Of a stretch of DNA of 64,000 nt, positions 35,090 to 44,282 are shown piece after piece. The DNA is from Peptococcaceae bacterium. Its GTDB lineage: Bacteria > Bacillota > Desulfitobacteriia > Desulfitobacteriales > Syntrophobotulaceae. The position numbers and the translations under genes are program-made. Numbering within the stretch: position 1 is the stretch's first letter; each line of letters begins with the position of its first letter. The notes under the pieces were generated by a model, which saw only the letters and a list, made by a program, of their open reading frames with translations, searched no databases and was not told the DNA's origin. Location: the NCBI GenBank assembly GCA_012517475.1, contig JAAYUV010000105.1:1-64000 (forward strand). The letters run 5' to 3'.

Positions 35090-35436
35090 ATATTTGATCC
35101 GCACAATATATCAATGCAATTACACAAAAGTGATAAATCCTTAACAAATTTGGGAAAAGTTTACGAGAGTGAGCCTTAGCTGAAGAGCTCATTCTTTATT
35201 TTTATTTCTTTTTCATAACCACAATATAGCAGGGCGATTTGAAATATTGCTTTATTTATGCCCGGTTTCTCTCTTTGGAGTGAATAGTATTTGTTCAGTG
35301 AATAAAACTTGATCACTTTTGAGGTTTTGGCATGAGATATGCAAATAAATAAAAGTACAAATTAATATATCCTTCGATTAAACAAACCGAAGGGTTAAGC
35401 GACATATTTACTAATTTTCATTTGGAGGAATAAATT
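35090..35436. other. Intergenic region with terminator-like stem and sigma-54 motif
   Basis: No gene is seen. GAGTGAGC and GCTCATTC around 35166-35194 form a stem followed by a T-rich run, likely ending the HD gene transcript. A sigma-54 motif lies at 35327-35343. CCTTCG/CGAAGG near 35371-35393 forms a small inverted repeat in the leader. Confidence 0.5.
35327..35343 (+). promoter_or_regulatory. Sigma-54 (-24/-12) promoter candidate
   Basis: TTGGCATGAGATATGCA has the invariant GG and GC ten bases apart. It lies about 95 bases before the molybdopterin oxidoreductase fragment. Confidence 0.65.
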
Positions 35437-36715
35437 ATGTGCTTTATCTTGAATACTTTGGCTAAGAAAAAAAGTAAGATGTCTGTCACTTCCGGAAACC
35501 ATTTACCACCCGGACCGGATACTCTATCCTATGAAGCGTATCGGAAAAAAAGGCGTCAACAAATGGGAATCAAAGAAGAAACCCTGGTCAATGCTGCCCG
35601 GGCTTTTGCTAAAGCCGGTAATTCCAGCATCCAGTGGGGCGTAGCCCTGGATATGAACTGGAACGGTCTTCAGGCCATCCAAGGGGTTCTTTACCTGATG
35701 ACATTAACCGGCAACCTAGACGTTCCGGGCGGCAATACACTGGCGGAACCTGCCAGCTTTATGGGCAAATGGCGCTATGATACCCATATGCAAATTCCGG
35801 AAGAAATCTATGAAAATCGTATCGGCAATAAGGAATTCCCATTCTTCAATTATGGTTTGATGGCCTGCAGCCCGGATAACACGTTGGAATACTTTGAACT
35901 GCAGCAACCCTATCCGGTCAAAATGGTTTGGTCCAACAGCCAAAACCCGCTGGCCAATGCGGCACCGGTTCCCAAACGCTGGTATGAGGCTTTTAAGAAA
36001 ATCGAGTTCTGGGTAAGCCAGGAAGTCTTTATGACCCCGACCGTTTCCGCATATGCCGACATTGTCCTGCCGGTCGCGACATTCGCCGAACATGACGGCA
36101 TTGTCATTCCGCACTTTGGCCGCAATTCCGCTTTTCTTGGTGCTGTCAACCATTGTATTGAGCGGGTCGGGGAATGCAAGTCTGACCTGGAAATCTGCTT
36201 TGACTTAGGGAAACGTTTAAATCCCAAAGCCTGGCCTTGGGAAACAGTATCCGATTTCTTTACCGAACAGATTCAGTCCAAAACAGGATTAACCTATCCT
36301 GAATTGCAGGATAAAGTCGTCCAGCAGCAAAAATATGTCTACAAAAAATATGAAAAAGGGATGCTGTGCGCTGACGGAGAACCGGGCTTCCAGACACTGA
36401 CCGGTCTGATTGAATTAAAGGCTACCGTGTTTGAAGACTGGGGCGAAGATCCGCTGCCATATTTTAAAGAACCGCCCCACAGTCCGTACAGCACTCCGGA
36501 ATTGTACGCGGAATATCCGTTAGTCCTTACTACCGGCGGCAGGAAGTTTACTTCCTTCCATTCTGAACACCGGCAAATTCCTTCTTTAAGACAAATTACC
36601 CCCTGGCCAACAGTTGAGATTCATCCCGATACGGCAGAGGATTTGTGTCATGCAAGCTGAATACGCCTCCCCCGAAGGAAGAGCCGGATATTCCGTAAGG
36701 CTTACTTTATGTTTA
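35437..36715 (+). pseudogene. Molybdopterin oxidoreductase (DMSO reductase family), C-terminal remnant
   Basis: The frame starts with MCF and a short unrelated stretch, then picks up a bis-MGD oxidoreductase from its middle: SSIQWGVALDMNWNGLQAIQGV, TGNLDVPGGN, WSNSQNPLANAAP, SAYADIVLPVATFAEHDG and TGGRKFTSFHSEHRQIPSLRQITPWPTVEIHP. The N-terminal Fe-S and active-site parts (over 300 residues) are missing. At 36645-36660 the frame shifts (EDLCHAS stop), while the next frame continues YASPEGRAGYSVRL before dying out, so the dinucleotide domain is also cut. GGAGG is present before the ATG, but the product cannot be active. Confidence 0.75.
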
Positions 36716-36731
36716 TTAACGGAAATGAAAC

Positions 36732-36766
36732 AAGACACTGGAAAAGTGAAATCCAGTGTCTTTTGT
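36732..36766. terminator. Bidirectional intrinsic terminator
   Basis: AAGACACTGGA (36732-36742) pairs with TCCAGTGTCTT (36752-36762) over a 9-base loop, with T-rich flanks both ways. It sits between the convergent oxidoreductase remnant and the aminotransferase gene. Confidence 0.8.
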
Positions 36767-36777
36767 CTTAGAAGATA

Positions 36778-37944
36778 TTATATATTCTTTTCAACCACTT
36801 GTATCAAATTCTTTGCTACGTATTCACAGTCAGATAAAGATAGTGTGGAATAAAGGGGCAGGGTAATTTCATTGGCATATTGCGCATAAGCGTTAGGATA
36901 ATGATCGATTTGATACCCTAGCGACCTATAGTAGGTAAACATGGGAATAGGTATATAATGTACATTTGTAGAAATACCGAAATCTGCCAATTCCTTAATT
37001 GCGTTATCCCTTTTCTCTTCGGGTAAACCCTTTATTCTTAAGAGGTAAAGATGATAAGAGCTTTCCGCATAGTCATTCTTAGAGGGAGGAAGAATAGCCC
37101 ATTCCTTTTCGGATAGAATTTCGTTATATAAATTAGACAGTTTTCTCCTTTTATCTAACATTGTCTCATAACGTTCGAGCTGTGCTAGGCCAATCGCAGC
37201 GCTAATATCGGTCATATTGCATTTAAGGCCGTCCGTCAAAATATCGTACTTCCAGGCTCCTGCTTTCATTTTAGTCAGTGCATCTTTGGACTGGCCGTTT
37301 AAAGAAGAATACTTGAATTCTTTTGCCAGGTCCCGGCCTTTATCGCCGAAAGTGATAATTCCTCCCTCTGCAGTTGTCAGGTTTTTGACTGCGTGAAAGG
37401 AAAAAACATGGAAGTCAAATTGTTTTCCTACACGTTCTCCGTTATAGCGGGCCCCGATCGAATGCGCTGAATCAGAGATTAATAAGATATCCTCCCTGTT
37501 TTTGAGTTTAACAATTTCTTTTATCTGGTCAAAGTTCACAGGGAATCCGCCGATATCCACTGTTAATATTACTTTTGTTCTGGGTGTTATGGCATTAAGT
37601 ATTAGTTCAGGGTCCATAAAAAAGCTGTCTTTTTCCAGATCAACAAAGCGGGGTTTTATCCCCCTGTGCATTGAAGCATTGGAAGTAGCAACATAGGTAT
37701 AAGGGGTAGTGATAATCTCATCATCCCCGCCAATATTAAACACTTTTAATATCAAGTCCAAACCCTGTGAATTACTTGCCACGGCTACCGCGTTTTCAGC
37801 CGAACAATATTCCTTAATCTTTTCTTCAAATAAACCAACCCTGGGGCCGCTGGTTATCCAGCCTGATTTTAAAACCTCAGTGACCATATCGATTTCTCTT
37901 TGAGAAATATCAGGCGGGGAAAAAGGAATCGTGTGTTTTGTCAT
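36778..37944 (-). CDS. DegT/DnrJ/EryC1 family PLP-dependent aminotransferase
   Basis: At 388 residues this is full length for the sugar aminotransferase family. It has SGWITSGPRVGLFEEKIKEYC near the start, TTPYTYVATSNA near 80, ISDSAHSIGARYNG near 155 and the PLP lysine in FSFHAVKNLTTAEGG near 185. The C-terminal half has the usual HYIPIPMFTYYRSLGY stretch. The substrate is probably a nucleotide keto-sugar for surface polysaccharide, but no sugar genes are adjacent. It is unlikely to be MfnC by family, and appears intact although both neighbours are broken genes. Confidence 0.85.
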   Translation of the reverse strand: MTKHTIPFSPPDISQREIDMVTEVLKSGWITSGPRVGLFEEKIKEYCSAENAVAVASNSQGLDLILKVFNIGGDDEIITTPYTYVATSNASMHRGIKPRFVDLEKDSFFMDPELILNAITPRTKVILTVDIGGFPVNFDQIKEIVKLKNREDILLISDSAHSIGARYNGERVGKQFDFHVFSFHAVKNLTTAEGGIITFGDKGRDLAKEFKYSSLNGQSKDALTKMKAGAWKYDILTDGLKCNMTDISAAIGLAQLERYETMLDKRRKLSNLYNEILSEKEWAILPPSKNDYAESSYHLYLLRIKGLPEEKRDNAIKELADFGISTNVHYIPIPMFTYYRSLGYQIDHYPNAYAQYANEITLPLYSTLSLSDCEYVAKNLIQVVEKNI

Positions 37945-38338
37945 CCGTAATCAACCCTTCTTTTCTTACTACCTATATTTGAGTAATTAATTTACAAATT
38001 CCAATGAAAGATTTCCATTGCTTGTTTATATATGGGTATTATAATTCAAATTTTGGATAGATCATAGTGTCAGTTCTCCGATTACTATTTTTGGAGCTTT
38101 TACAATAGTGAAAAATTATTTTCATTCTTGTAAAAAGCAAGGCCTTTTTGTTTCAGTTTATTAACTATTTTACCGTAAACCTGCCGTAATAATCAGGCTG
38201 TAAGAAAAATTTATTCTTGGTATATTAAATGCATTTAAGAAAGTATGAATTGAGAAAAGGTTTATGGAGAGACAAGTTGGTTATTATACCTAAAAAAAAG
38301 TACCTTAATTCAATAATAAAGGCAGGAGGTGTAGGAGA
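37945..38338. other. Intergenic region with weak sigma-54-like motif
   Basis: AT-rich, with no gene seen. TTGGTATATTAAATGCA (38217-38233) has GG and GC ten bases apart but a poor -24 box (GGTAT). GCAGGAGG before 38339 is the ribosome site of the small zinc-ribbon gene. Confidence 0.4.
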
Positions 38339-38497
38339 ATGTGTTTTCGTCCACCCAGTGCAGGTAAAGCAATTAAATGTCCAAGTTGTGGTGCTTTGAA
38401 CCCTTCAATTGCAAAGAATTGTGTGAAATGTAAGACTGATTTATCTCAAGCTAAAGAAGAAATGAACAAAGAAGAAAATAACAAAGAAGATAAATAA
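38339..38497 (+). CDS. Small zinc-ribbon protein
   Basis: This 52-residue protein (MCFRPPSAGK start) has two cysteine pairs, CPSC and CVKC, separated by 12 residues, typical of a zinc ribbon. A highly charged Lys/Glu tail follows. AGGAGG lies ten bases before the ATG. It is just upstream of the MFS remnant. The MCF start recurs in the oxidoreductase remnant at 35437, suggesting that a similar small gene once stood there. Function unknown. Confidence 0.7.
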   Translation: MCFRPPSAGKAIKCPSCGALNPSIAKNCVKCKTDLSQAKEEMNKEENNKEDK

Positions 38498-38512
38498 TTT
38501 TAACTGAAAAAT

Positions 38513-39741
38513 TTCTTATTCCAGGGACTTGTATTATACGGTGAACCCGTTGTAAACAGTTATATGATTGTTCACACCGGGATGGGGAGAAGTATCCTTG
38601 GTGCAGGAACCGCATTATTTATGCTTTTTCAGGGATTATCAGGTCCTTTTGTCGGAAGGACGATCAAAAAAAGCGGAATCAAAGCAACGATTATTTTAGG
38701 GGCAATTTTGGTTGCAGTTTCATCAATCCTTATGGGGACTATTGTCGGTTCAGCCTGGCAGTATCTTATCTGTTTCGGAGTTATTTCCGGACTGGGGATT
38801 GGTTTCAGCGGTATGTTCTCCGTCCAATCCGGTATCACCTATTGGTTTCGGGAAAGACGCGCTTTTGCTATGTCGATTGCGTTGACCGGAGCCGGTCTGG
38901 GAGGGTTTACAGCCGGCAATGTACTCAATGGGATTATCACAATGACCGGCGACTGGAGAATGGCCTGGCATTTTATTACGTTAACATGTGTTGTTACAGT
39001 TATCATCGCATTACTATTCGTGGTGAACAGGCCTGAAGATCTGGGGCAAATCCCTGATGGCAGCATTTATGAAAAAACAGAGAATTCCTCAGAGAAAAGG
39101 CTTAGGCCGCGTATATAAAACCACGGTTGATGTAAACATGTCGGAAGTCATGAAGGATAAAAGGGTATGGTTTATCATTATTGCTTTATTAGCGCTTAGG
39201 TTTACGTATTCCATGTGTATCGCCCATGCGATTTTTCATTTATTCGACAAAGGTATCCCTCAAGCCGTTTTAGCAACTGCAGTGGGAACAATGACCCTTT
39301 TCAGTGTTTTCGGGAGGCTTGGCGCAGGTGCACTTGGAGACCGGATTGAGCCCCGAATTGTATGGATAGGCGGAATGCTGGTATTTATTGTAGGTTTCCT
39401 TAGTTTGATGTTTGCCCAATCAGCTTGGATGGCTATTCTATTTTCAATTTGTGTCGGTATGGGGTTTGGATCTTTCCTATGTGTGTTCAGCTGCGATGAT
39501 AGGAAATTACTATGGCGTAAATACTTTTCCTCTTGTAATGGGAGTTGTTTTTCCCTTCCAGATGGTGGTCGGCGCTATTGCCCCCTTCTCGGCCGGTTTA
39601 ATCTATGATCTGACCAATAGCTATTTTATATCCTTCTCTATTGGTCTTGCGGTCATGATCGTCGGTACATTGGCGGTAATGTTCGCAATACCTCCCGAAT
39701 ATGACAGAAAAGAAGATTCGGTACAGACCATAGCCACGTAG
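38513..39741 (+). pseudogene. MFS transporter (oxalate/formate antiporter type), frameshifted remnant
   Basis: Three consecutive frames together encode most of an OFA-type MFS permease: LYGEPVVNSYM ... LFMLFQGLSGPFVG (38.5-38.7 kb), GVISGLGIGFSGMFSVQSGITYWF, GRLGAGALGDRIEPR (39.3 kb), and FPLVMGVVFPFQMVVGAIAPFSAGLIYDLTN (39.6 kb). Frame changes occur near 39105 and near 39480. The normal N-terminus with a start codon is missing: sequence resembling transmembrane segment 1 begins directly after an in-frame stop. At least three lesions make it non-functional unless they are sequencing errors. Confidence 0.75.
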
Positions 39742-39765
39742 CAGATCAATAAAAAGCTCTTATGA

Positions 39766-39795
39766 AAATCCTTATTTCGATAAGGATTTTTTTTT
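39766..39795 (+). terminator. Intrinsic terminator after the MFS remnant
   Basis: AAATCCTTAT (39766-39775) and ATAAGGATTT (39780-39789) form a perfect 10-bp stem with a TTCG tetraloop, followed by T. Confidence 0.88.
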
Positions 39796-40135
39796 GTGAG
39801 AATAGTTAGTTTAACACGGATGAAAACCTATTTGCATTTCTGAAAGAGTAGATACATAAACGAAAAAAATTTTCTTTTTCTTAACAGCGCTTTTTTGAAT
39901 TTTTGGATATGAGCATACAGGAACAGGCTTATTTTGCTATTATGGCCCGCATAACCCGGTTGGCACAATTTATGCAAATTGAATATACGATTCCTTATTC
40001 AATGATCTATTCTGTTTTACATGTAAACGATTGCGGTTAAAAAAGCAGGGAGGGGGCTAATAAGAAATTCAATTCGCGATGGAAAAATAAAATCATCACA
40101 CACGGTTACTAGAATTTTTTAAAGGAGAAGAGATA
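39796..40135. other. Intergenic leader of the oxidoreductase fragment
   Basis: Apart from the sigma-54 motif at 39960-39976 and an AAAGGAGAAG ribosome site before 40136, nothing is recognised in this AT-rich stretch. Confidence 0.4.
39960..39976 (+). promoter_or_regulatory. Sigma-54 (-24/-12) promoter
   Basis: TTGGCACAATTTATGCA carries the full TTGGCAC -24 box and GC ten bases after GG. It is about 160 bases upstream of the molybdopterin oxidoreductase fragment. Confidence 0.75.
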
Positions 40136-40459
40136 ATGGCTGATTACAAAGAGTTTTTAGACAGTATTAATCGGAAACTCTATCATGAAGGAGAATGGCG
40201 GTGGCAAGAGGGGGAATATACAGTTACCCGTTCGCACCAATATACTGCTCCCGGATGCCATAATTCCTGCGGTATCCTTCTTTATACGAAAGACGGAAAA
40301 CTGGAAAAGGTAGAAGGAGATCCTCTTAATCCGTTTAATAACGGCAAGCTGTGTATGAGGTGTCAAAACCTGGCCGAAGCTGTTAACCATCCCGACCGAT
40401 TAAAATACCCCATGAAAAGGGTTGGTGAAAAACCAAAGGGCTTAAAGACTTGGGACTGA
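40136..40459 (+). pseudogene. Molybdopterin oxidoreductase, N-terminal fragment
   Basis: The first about 103 codons encode the N-terminal [4Fe-4S] domain of a bis-MGD oxidoreductase: CHNSCGILLY near 42, KVEGDPLNPFNNGKLCMRCQNLAEAVNHPDRLKYPMKRVG. The family sequence stops at GEKPKG. The DNA then continues directly as the middle of moaA, so the frame ends five codons later. Over 600 residues of the enzyme are missing. A good ribosome site and sigma-54 promoter are retained. Confidence 0.8.
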
Positions 40460-41136
40460 CCACCAATGGAATTTTACTGAAGGATTATGCCTATGCCCTG
40501 AAAAAAGCCGGTTTAACAAGAGTCAATGTCAGCCTGGACAGTCTTGATGAGGCAAAATATAAAACAATAACGAGATGCGGCAGCGTGACATCTGTTTTTG
40601 AGGGTATCAAAGCGGCAAAAGAGGCTAAACTATTCCCGTTGAAACTTAATGTTGTCTTAATAGGAGGATTCAACGATAATGAAATAGAAGATTTTATTAA
40701 TTTAACCGTAGAAGAAGATATCGAAGTAAGGTTTATCGAACTGATGCCTTTAGGAGAAGCAAGCAGTTGGGATAAGAAGCATTTCTTGCCGAGTACCGAA
40801 ATTATTAAAAGGGTCCCCAGACTTATTCCTATGCCCTTTAAGGGGCATGGCAGTGTTGCCCGTCTTTACAAATTGCCGAACAGCAAGGGTAAAGTTGGCA
40901 TTATCAGTCCGTTAAGCAGTCACTTTTGCAACTATTGCAACAGGATCAGAATAACCCCCGATGGTAAGCTGAAACCCTGTTTGCATTCCAATATAGAAAT
41001 CGATATTCGCGATTATGGCGAAGAAAATATAGAAAAATTTATTATTGACGGAATCCGGGCAAAGCCATTTAGGCATTGCATCCAAAACGAGGATTTTATC
41101 CCGGTAACAAGGAATATGCATGAAATTGGAGGATAA
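40438..41136 (+). pseudogene. moaA: Cyclic pyranopterin monophosphate synthase, 5'-truncated
   Basis: The frame carries MoaA from about family residue 90 to the end: GLTTNGILLKDYAYALKKAG, VNVSLDSLDEAKY, RFIELMPLGEASSW, and the C-terminal cluster region FCNYCNRIRITPDGKLKPCL. The radical-SAM CxxxCxxC and the first ~85 residues are missing, replaced by the oxidoreductase fragment. No proper start or ribosome site is present, so this copy cannot act. Since intact moaC, mogA, mobB and ModABC follow, a second moaA elsewhere is expected if Moco enzymes function. Confidence 0.82.
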
Positions 41137-41137
41137 A

Positions 41138-41626
41138 ATGAACCAGCTTACACATTTTAACGAAGAAGGCAGGGCCAAAATGGTTGATGTAAGCCACAAA
41201 GCGGAAACAGTGAGAATTGCCGTGGCGCGGGGGGAAATCAGGATGAAACCGGAGACACTTGCCCTGATTAAGGACAAGGCTCTAGCCAAAGGGGATGTGT
41301 TAGCCGTCTCGCAGGTTGCGGCAATCATGGGCGCCAAAAAGACTTCGGAAATTATCCCGATGTGTCACCCCTTATTTTTATCGGGAATTGATGTATCCTT
41401 TTACCTGAATGAAGCGGAAAGCAAGGTTGAAATCAGGGCGGAAGTCAAAAACACCGGACAGACAGGAGTAGAAATGGAAGCGTTGACGGCTGTTTCCATT
41501 GCCGCCCTAACCATTTACGATATGTGCAAAGCTGCAGAGAAGGATATGGTAATCAGTAATATTCACCTGGCCAGTAAGTCGGGCGGGAAAAGCGGTGAGT
41601 ACATCAGAAAGGAATTTAACCCGTAA
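41138..41626 (+). CDS. moaC: Cyclic pyranopterin monophosphate synthase accessory protein
   Basis: MoaC completes conversion of the MoaA product into cyclic pyranopterin monophosphate. At 162 residues it has normal length. Signatures are [36 protein letters not shown] near 78 and [24 protein letters not shown] near 112. ATG 41138 follows TTGGAGG. It directly follows the truncated moaA, as in an original moaA-moaC operon. Confidence 0.93.
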   Translation: MNQLTHFNEEGRAKMVDVSHKAETVRIAVARGEIRMKPETLALIKDKALAKGDVLAVSQVAAIMGAKKTSEIIPMCHPLFLSGIDVSFYLNEAESKVEIRAEVKNTGQTGVEMEALTAVSIAALTIYDMCKAAEKDMVISNIHLASKSGGKSGEYIRKEFNP

Positions 41627-41685
41627 CGTTTTTCTTATTCCTTATGATTTTGGTTATATGGTAACGAAGCTAAAGGGGGAATACG

Positions 41686-42183
41686 ATGATTACAATAGGA
41701 ATTTTAACTGCCAGTGACAAAGGTTCTGTGGGCGAGAGACAAGATCTGAGCGGAGCGGCGATCAGGGAGATTGTAGAGCAAGCAGGCTGGAAAGTTCAAA
41801 CCATGGAAATTGTGCCGGATGAGAAAGATATAATCCAGGGGAAATTGATCCAGTATGCTGACGATCTGGGTTTGGATATCGTATTTACTACGGGCGGAAC
41901 AGGATTCTCCCCGAGAGACGTAACCCCGGAAGCGACCTTGGCGGTAGTTGACAGGTTAGTCCCGGGAATCCCCGAAGCCATGCGTCTGGAAAGTCTGAAA
42001 ATAACCCCAAGAGCCATGCTCTCCAGAGCTGCGGCCGGAATCAGGGGCAGGACCATTATCATCAATCTTCCCGGAAGCCCGAAAGGGGTCAGGGAGTGTT
42101 TGAACGTTGTGTTTCCGTCTCTTCAGCATGGGGTGGATATTCTCAAAGGCAATACCGGGGAGTGTGCAGAACCAGTCAAATAA
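41686..42183 (+). CDS. mogA: MogA/MoaB-type molybdopterin adenylyltransferase
   Basis: It adenylates molybdopterin ahead of metal insertion. At 165 residues it has normal length. It shows TTGGTGFSPRDVTPEATLAV near 65-85, a GIPEAMR segment near 97, and IINLPGSPKGVRECLNVV near 125. AAGGGGGAA precedes the ATG. It lies between moaC and mobB in a Moco operon. MogA and MoaB are hard to separate by sequence alone. Confidence 0.88.
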   Translation: MITIGILTASDKGSVGERQDLSGAAIREIVEQAGWKVQTMEIVPDEKDIIQGKLIQYADDLGLDIVFTTGGTGFSPRDVTPEATLAVVDRLVPGIPEAMRLESLKITPRAMLSRAAAGIRGRTIIINLPGSPKGVRECLNVVFPSLQHGVDILKGNTGECAEPVK

Positions 42184-42197
42184 AGGGATGATTAACG

Positions 42198-42773
42198 GTG
42201 GGGGAAGTATTACCGGTGAAAATTAGCCAAAATAGTGACATTGAAAATTTACGTGTGGTGACGGAAAAATCCAAGCTGGCCGATGTTCCGGTGGTCTGTT
42301 TTGTGGCCGGAAAGTCCGGAACCGGAAAAACAACTCTCCTGGAGAAAGTGATCCGGGAAATGGTTGGGCGCGGTTATGAAGTGGGAACCATCAAAAGCGA
42401 CACGCATGGATTTGAGATGGATCAGCCGGGAAAAGACACCTGGCGATTTGCTGAAGCGGGTGCTAAAGCAACCGCAATTATTGGGCCCGGCAAATATGCG
42501 CTCATCCAGAAGACGCAGGAAAAAAAAGATCTTGATACCGTAGCATCCTTCATTCAGGGAGTAGATATTATTCTCGTCGAAGGCTATAAAGGGGCGGACA
42601 AACCGAAAATCGAAGTCGTAAGGCGGGAAAAGGGAACGGAAATTGTCTCTTCCCGTGAAAACCTGATTGCTGTTGTTACCGATGTGGAAGGGCTTTCCAT
42701 CGAGGTTCCTGTTTTGAATATCAACGATGTTGAAGGAGTAGCCGATTTGCTCATAAAAAAATATTTATCCTGA
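42198..42773 (+). CDS. mobB: Molybdopterin-guanine dinucleotide biosynthesis GTPase
   Basis: This P-loop GTP-binding protein assists MobA in making MGD, the cofactor form used by formylmethanofuran and formate dehydrogenases. The 191-residue protein has Walker A VAGKSGTGKTTLL near 40, TIKSDTHGFEMDQPGKDTWRFAEAGA near 65-90, and VEGYKGADKPKIEVVR near 133. GTG start with AAAGGGATG upstream. A leader of about 30 residues precedes the P-loop domain. Confidence 0.88.
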   Translation: MGEVLPVKISQNSDIENLRVVTEKSKLADVPVVCFVAGKSGTGKTTLLEKVIREMVGRGYEVGTIKSDTHGFEMDQPGKDTWRFAEAGAKATAIIGPGKYALIQKTQEKKDLDTVASFIQGVDIILVEGYKGADKPKIEVVRREKGTEIVSSRENLIAVVTDVEGLSIEVPVLNINDVEGVADLLIKKYLS

Positions 42774-42840
42774 TTTGGATAAATATAAAGACATAAAGAC
42801 ATACAAGTATTATTTTTCAAAGCTATTGGAGGTATGGGTT

Positions 42841-43275
42841 ATGGCAAAAGTATTGTCGATTAATATCAGCGAAGAAAAAGGTGTTCCTAAGAAGGAGATA
42901 GAGAAAGGATATTTTCAAGTCAATCACGGACTTGTTGGAGATGCCCACGCCGGAGAATGGCACAGGCAAGTAAGTCTGCTTGGAATTGAGAGTGTAGATA
43001 AAGTGAAAGCCATGGGCCTGCCTGACCTGGAGATGGGGAGTTTTGCCGAGAATATTACGACAGAAGGGATCATTCTTTACGAACTGCCCATTGGAACCAA
43101 ACTTCAGGTTGGGGAAACCACAATGGAAGTTACGCAGATTGGCAAAGAATGCCACCACGGGTGCGCAATCCGGCAAAAAACCGGAGATTGTGTGATGCCC
43201 AGGGAAGGGATCTTTACAAAGGTTCTTACTCCGGGATGGGTTAAGCCCGGGGACAGCATTGAAGTTATATCATAA
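42841..43275 (+). CDS. MOSC-domain protein
   Basis: This 144-residue single MOSC domain protein has GLVGDAHAGEWHRQVSLL (near 28-45), GSFAENITTEGI (near 70) and the cysteine in IGKECHHGCAI near 105. MOSC proteins carry sulfur or bind molybdenum cofactor. Its place at the end of the moa/mob block suits Moco handling. GGAGGTATGGG precedes the ATG. The last 11 bases overlap the opposite-strand regulator. Confidence 0.85.
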   Translation: MAKVLSINISEEKGVPKKEIEKGYFQVNHGLVGDAHAGEWHRQVSLLGIESVDKVKAMGLPDLEMGSFAENITTEGIILYELPIGTKLQVGETTMEVTQIGKECHHGCAIRQKTGDCVMPREGIFTKVLTPGWVKPGDSIEVIS

Positions 43276-44218
43276 TTTTCCCCATCTGGGAAACATCATA
43301 GCCGCCTAATCCTTCTATCTCATTACGGTAGGTGGAAGAGCGAATGATTTGGAGCAAGGCCTGAAAATGCGGTTTCATTTGGTCTTCCTGCCTGATCACA
43401 AGATCGTAGCGTTCTTTCTGCAGGGGAATAAATTCCAGGCCCGGAACCTGCATAGCAACTTTTTCTATGCCTATTCCTACATCGGCCTCTTTTCGCGCAA
43501 CCTTGCTGGCAACCGACATATGGCTCATTTCTACGTCATCATATCCATTGATTAAATGCCAGGGGATTTTTTCTATCTGAAGTTTTTCATCCAAAAGAAC
43601 CCTGGCGCCCGAACCGTGTTCCCTGTTGATAAAACGGACATCCGGACGGGCGAGATCTGACCAGGACGAAATTTTTTTAGGGTTGCCGGAAGCAACAAAA
43701 AACCCTTCATAACGATAGACCAGATTGATTACTGTTGTCGGGTGACCTGGAAGCAGCCGGCGAATATAAGGCAGATTATAATCATCTGTATCCCGGTCCC
43801 AGAGATGAGTGGTAACCGCATTAGCCTGTCCCTTATACAGCGCTATTAAACCATCCATACTGCCTATGTAGTTACGCAGGAATTTAATATTGGGGAAGTG
43901 CTTGGTGAGGTGGCGGGTAAGAATATCTAATATGATGTCTTGCCCGCATATTACTAATCCGTTATTAATATCAGGTTCAGAGGGGGGCATTGTTTTGCCG
44001 GGGGAATTGGTAAGGGGTAAATCAGAAATATCGGGTCCTTGACTAAGGCTTTTGCCTTTTTGTTTATAAGACGTAATATCGGACTCTTCAATTCGTACCT
44101 TTCGCCCTACACGATAGGCGCCCAATTCCCCGCGCTTAATGAGCTCGTATACCGTATATTTGGAGATTTTCAATATTTTAGCGACTTCTTCAGGCGTATA
44201 GGTAGTGTTGTCAGACAA
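43265..44218 (-). CDS. Helix-turn-helix/periplasmic-binding-like regulator, probably molybdate or Moco responsive (COG1910 type)
   Basis: An N-terminal excisionase-type DNA-binding domain (YTPEEVAKILKISKYTVYELIKRGELGAYRVGRKVRI, about 10-45) is joined by a linker to a type II binding-protein-like domain (about 85-315: GQDIILDILTRHL, TTHLWDRDTDDYN, FINREHGSGARVLLDE, EADVGIGIEKVA). Such fusions sit beside molybdate genes. It is divergent from modA, with a 9-bp inverted repeat between them. TTG 44218 is preferred because AAAGGTG lies nine bases upstream; GTG 44230 abuts that site. Confidence 0.82.
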   Translation of the reverse strand: MSDNTTYTPEEVAKILKISKYTVYELIKRGELGAYRVGRKVRIEESDITSYKQKGKSLSQGPDISDLPLTNSPGKTMPPSEPDINNGLVICGQDIILDILTRHLTKHFPNIKFLRNYIGSMDGLIALYKGQANAVTTHLWDRDTDDYNLPYIRRLLPGHPTTVINLVYRYEGFFVASGNPKKISSWSDLARPDVRFINREHGSGARVLLDEKLQIEKIPWHLINGYDDVEMSHMSVASKVARKEADVGIGIEKVAMQVPGLEFIPLQKERYDLVIRQEDQMKPHFQALLQIIRSSTYRNEIEGLGGYDVSQMGKIMI

Positions 44219-44282
44219 CTGAGACCACACCTTTCTTTTAAAACTATTTAAATGATATTATAGCATAGGAGCCAACCTGCTT

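Noticed and set aside
36645-36660. TGA ending the oxidoreductase fragment as a second selenocysteine codon
   Set aside because: Family-like sequence resumes in another frame, not in the same frame after the TGA, so it is a frameshift.
36778-37944. DegT-family aminotransferase as the missing MfnC of methanofuran synthesis
   Set aside because: The protein shows the sugar-aminotransferase signature and lies outside the C1 operon on the opposite strand; nothing ties it to the furan pathway.
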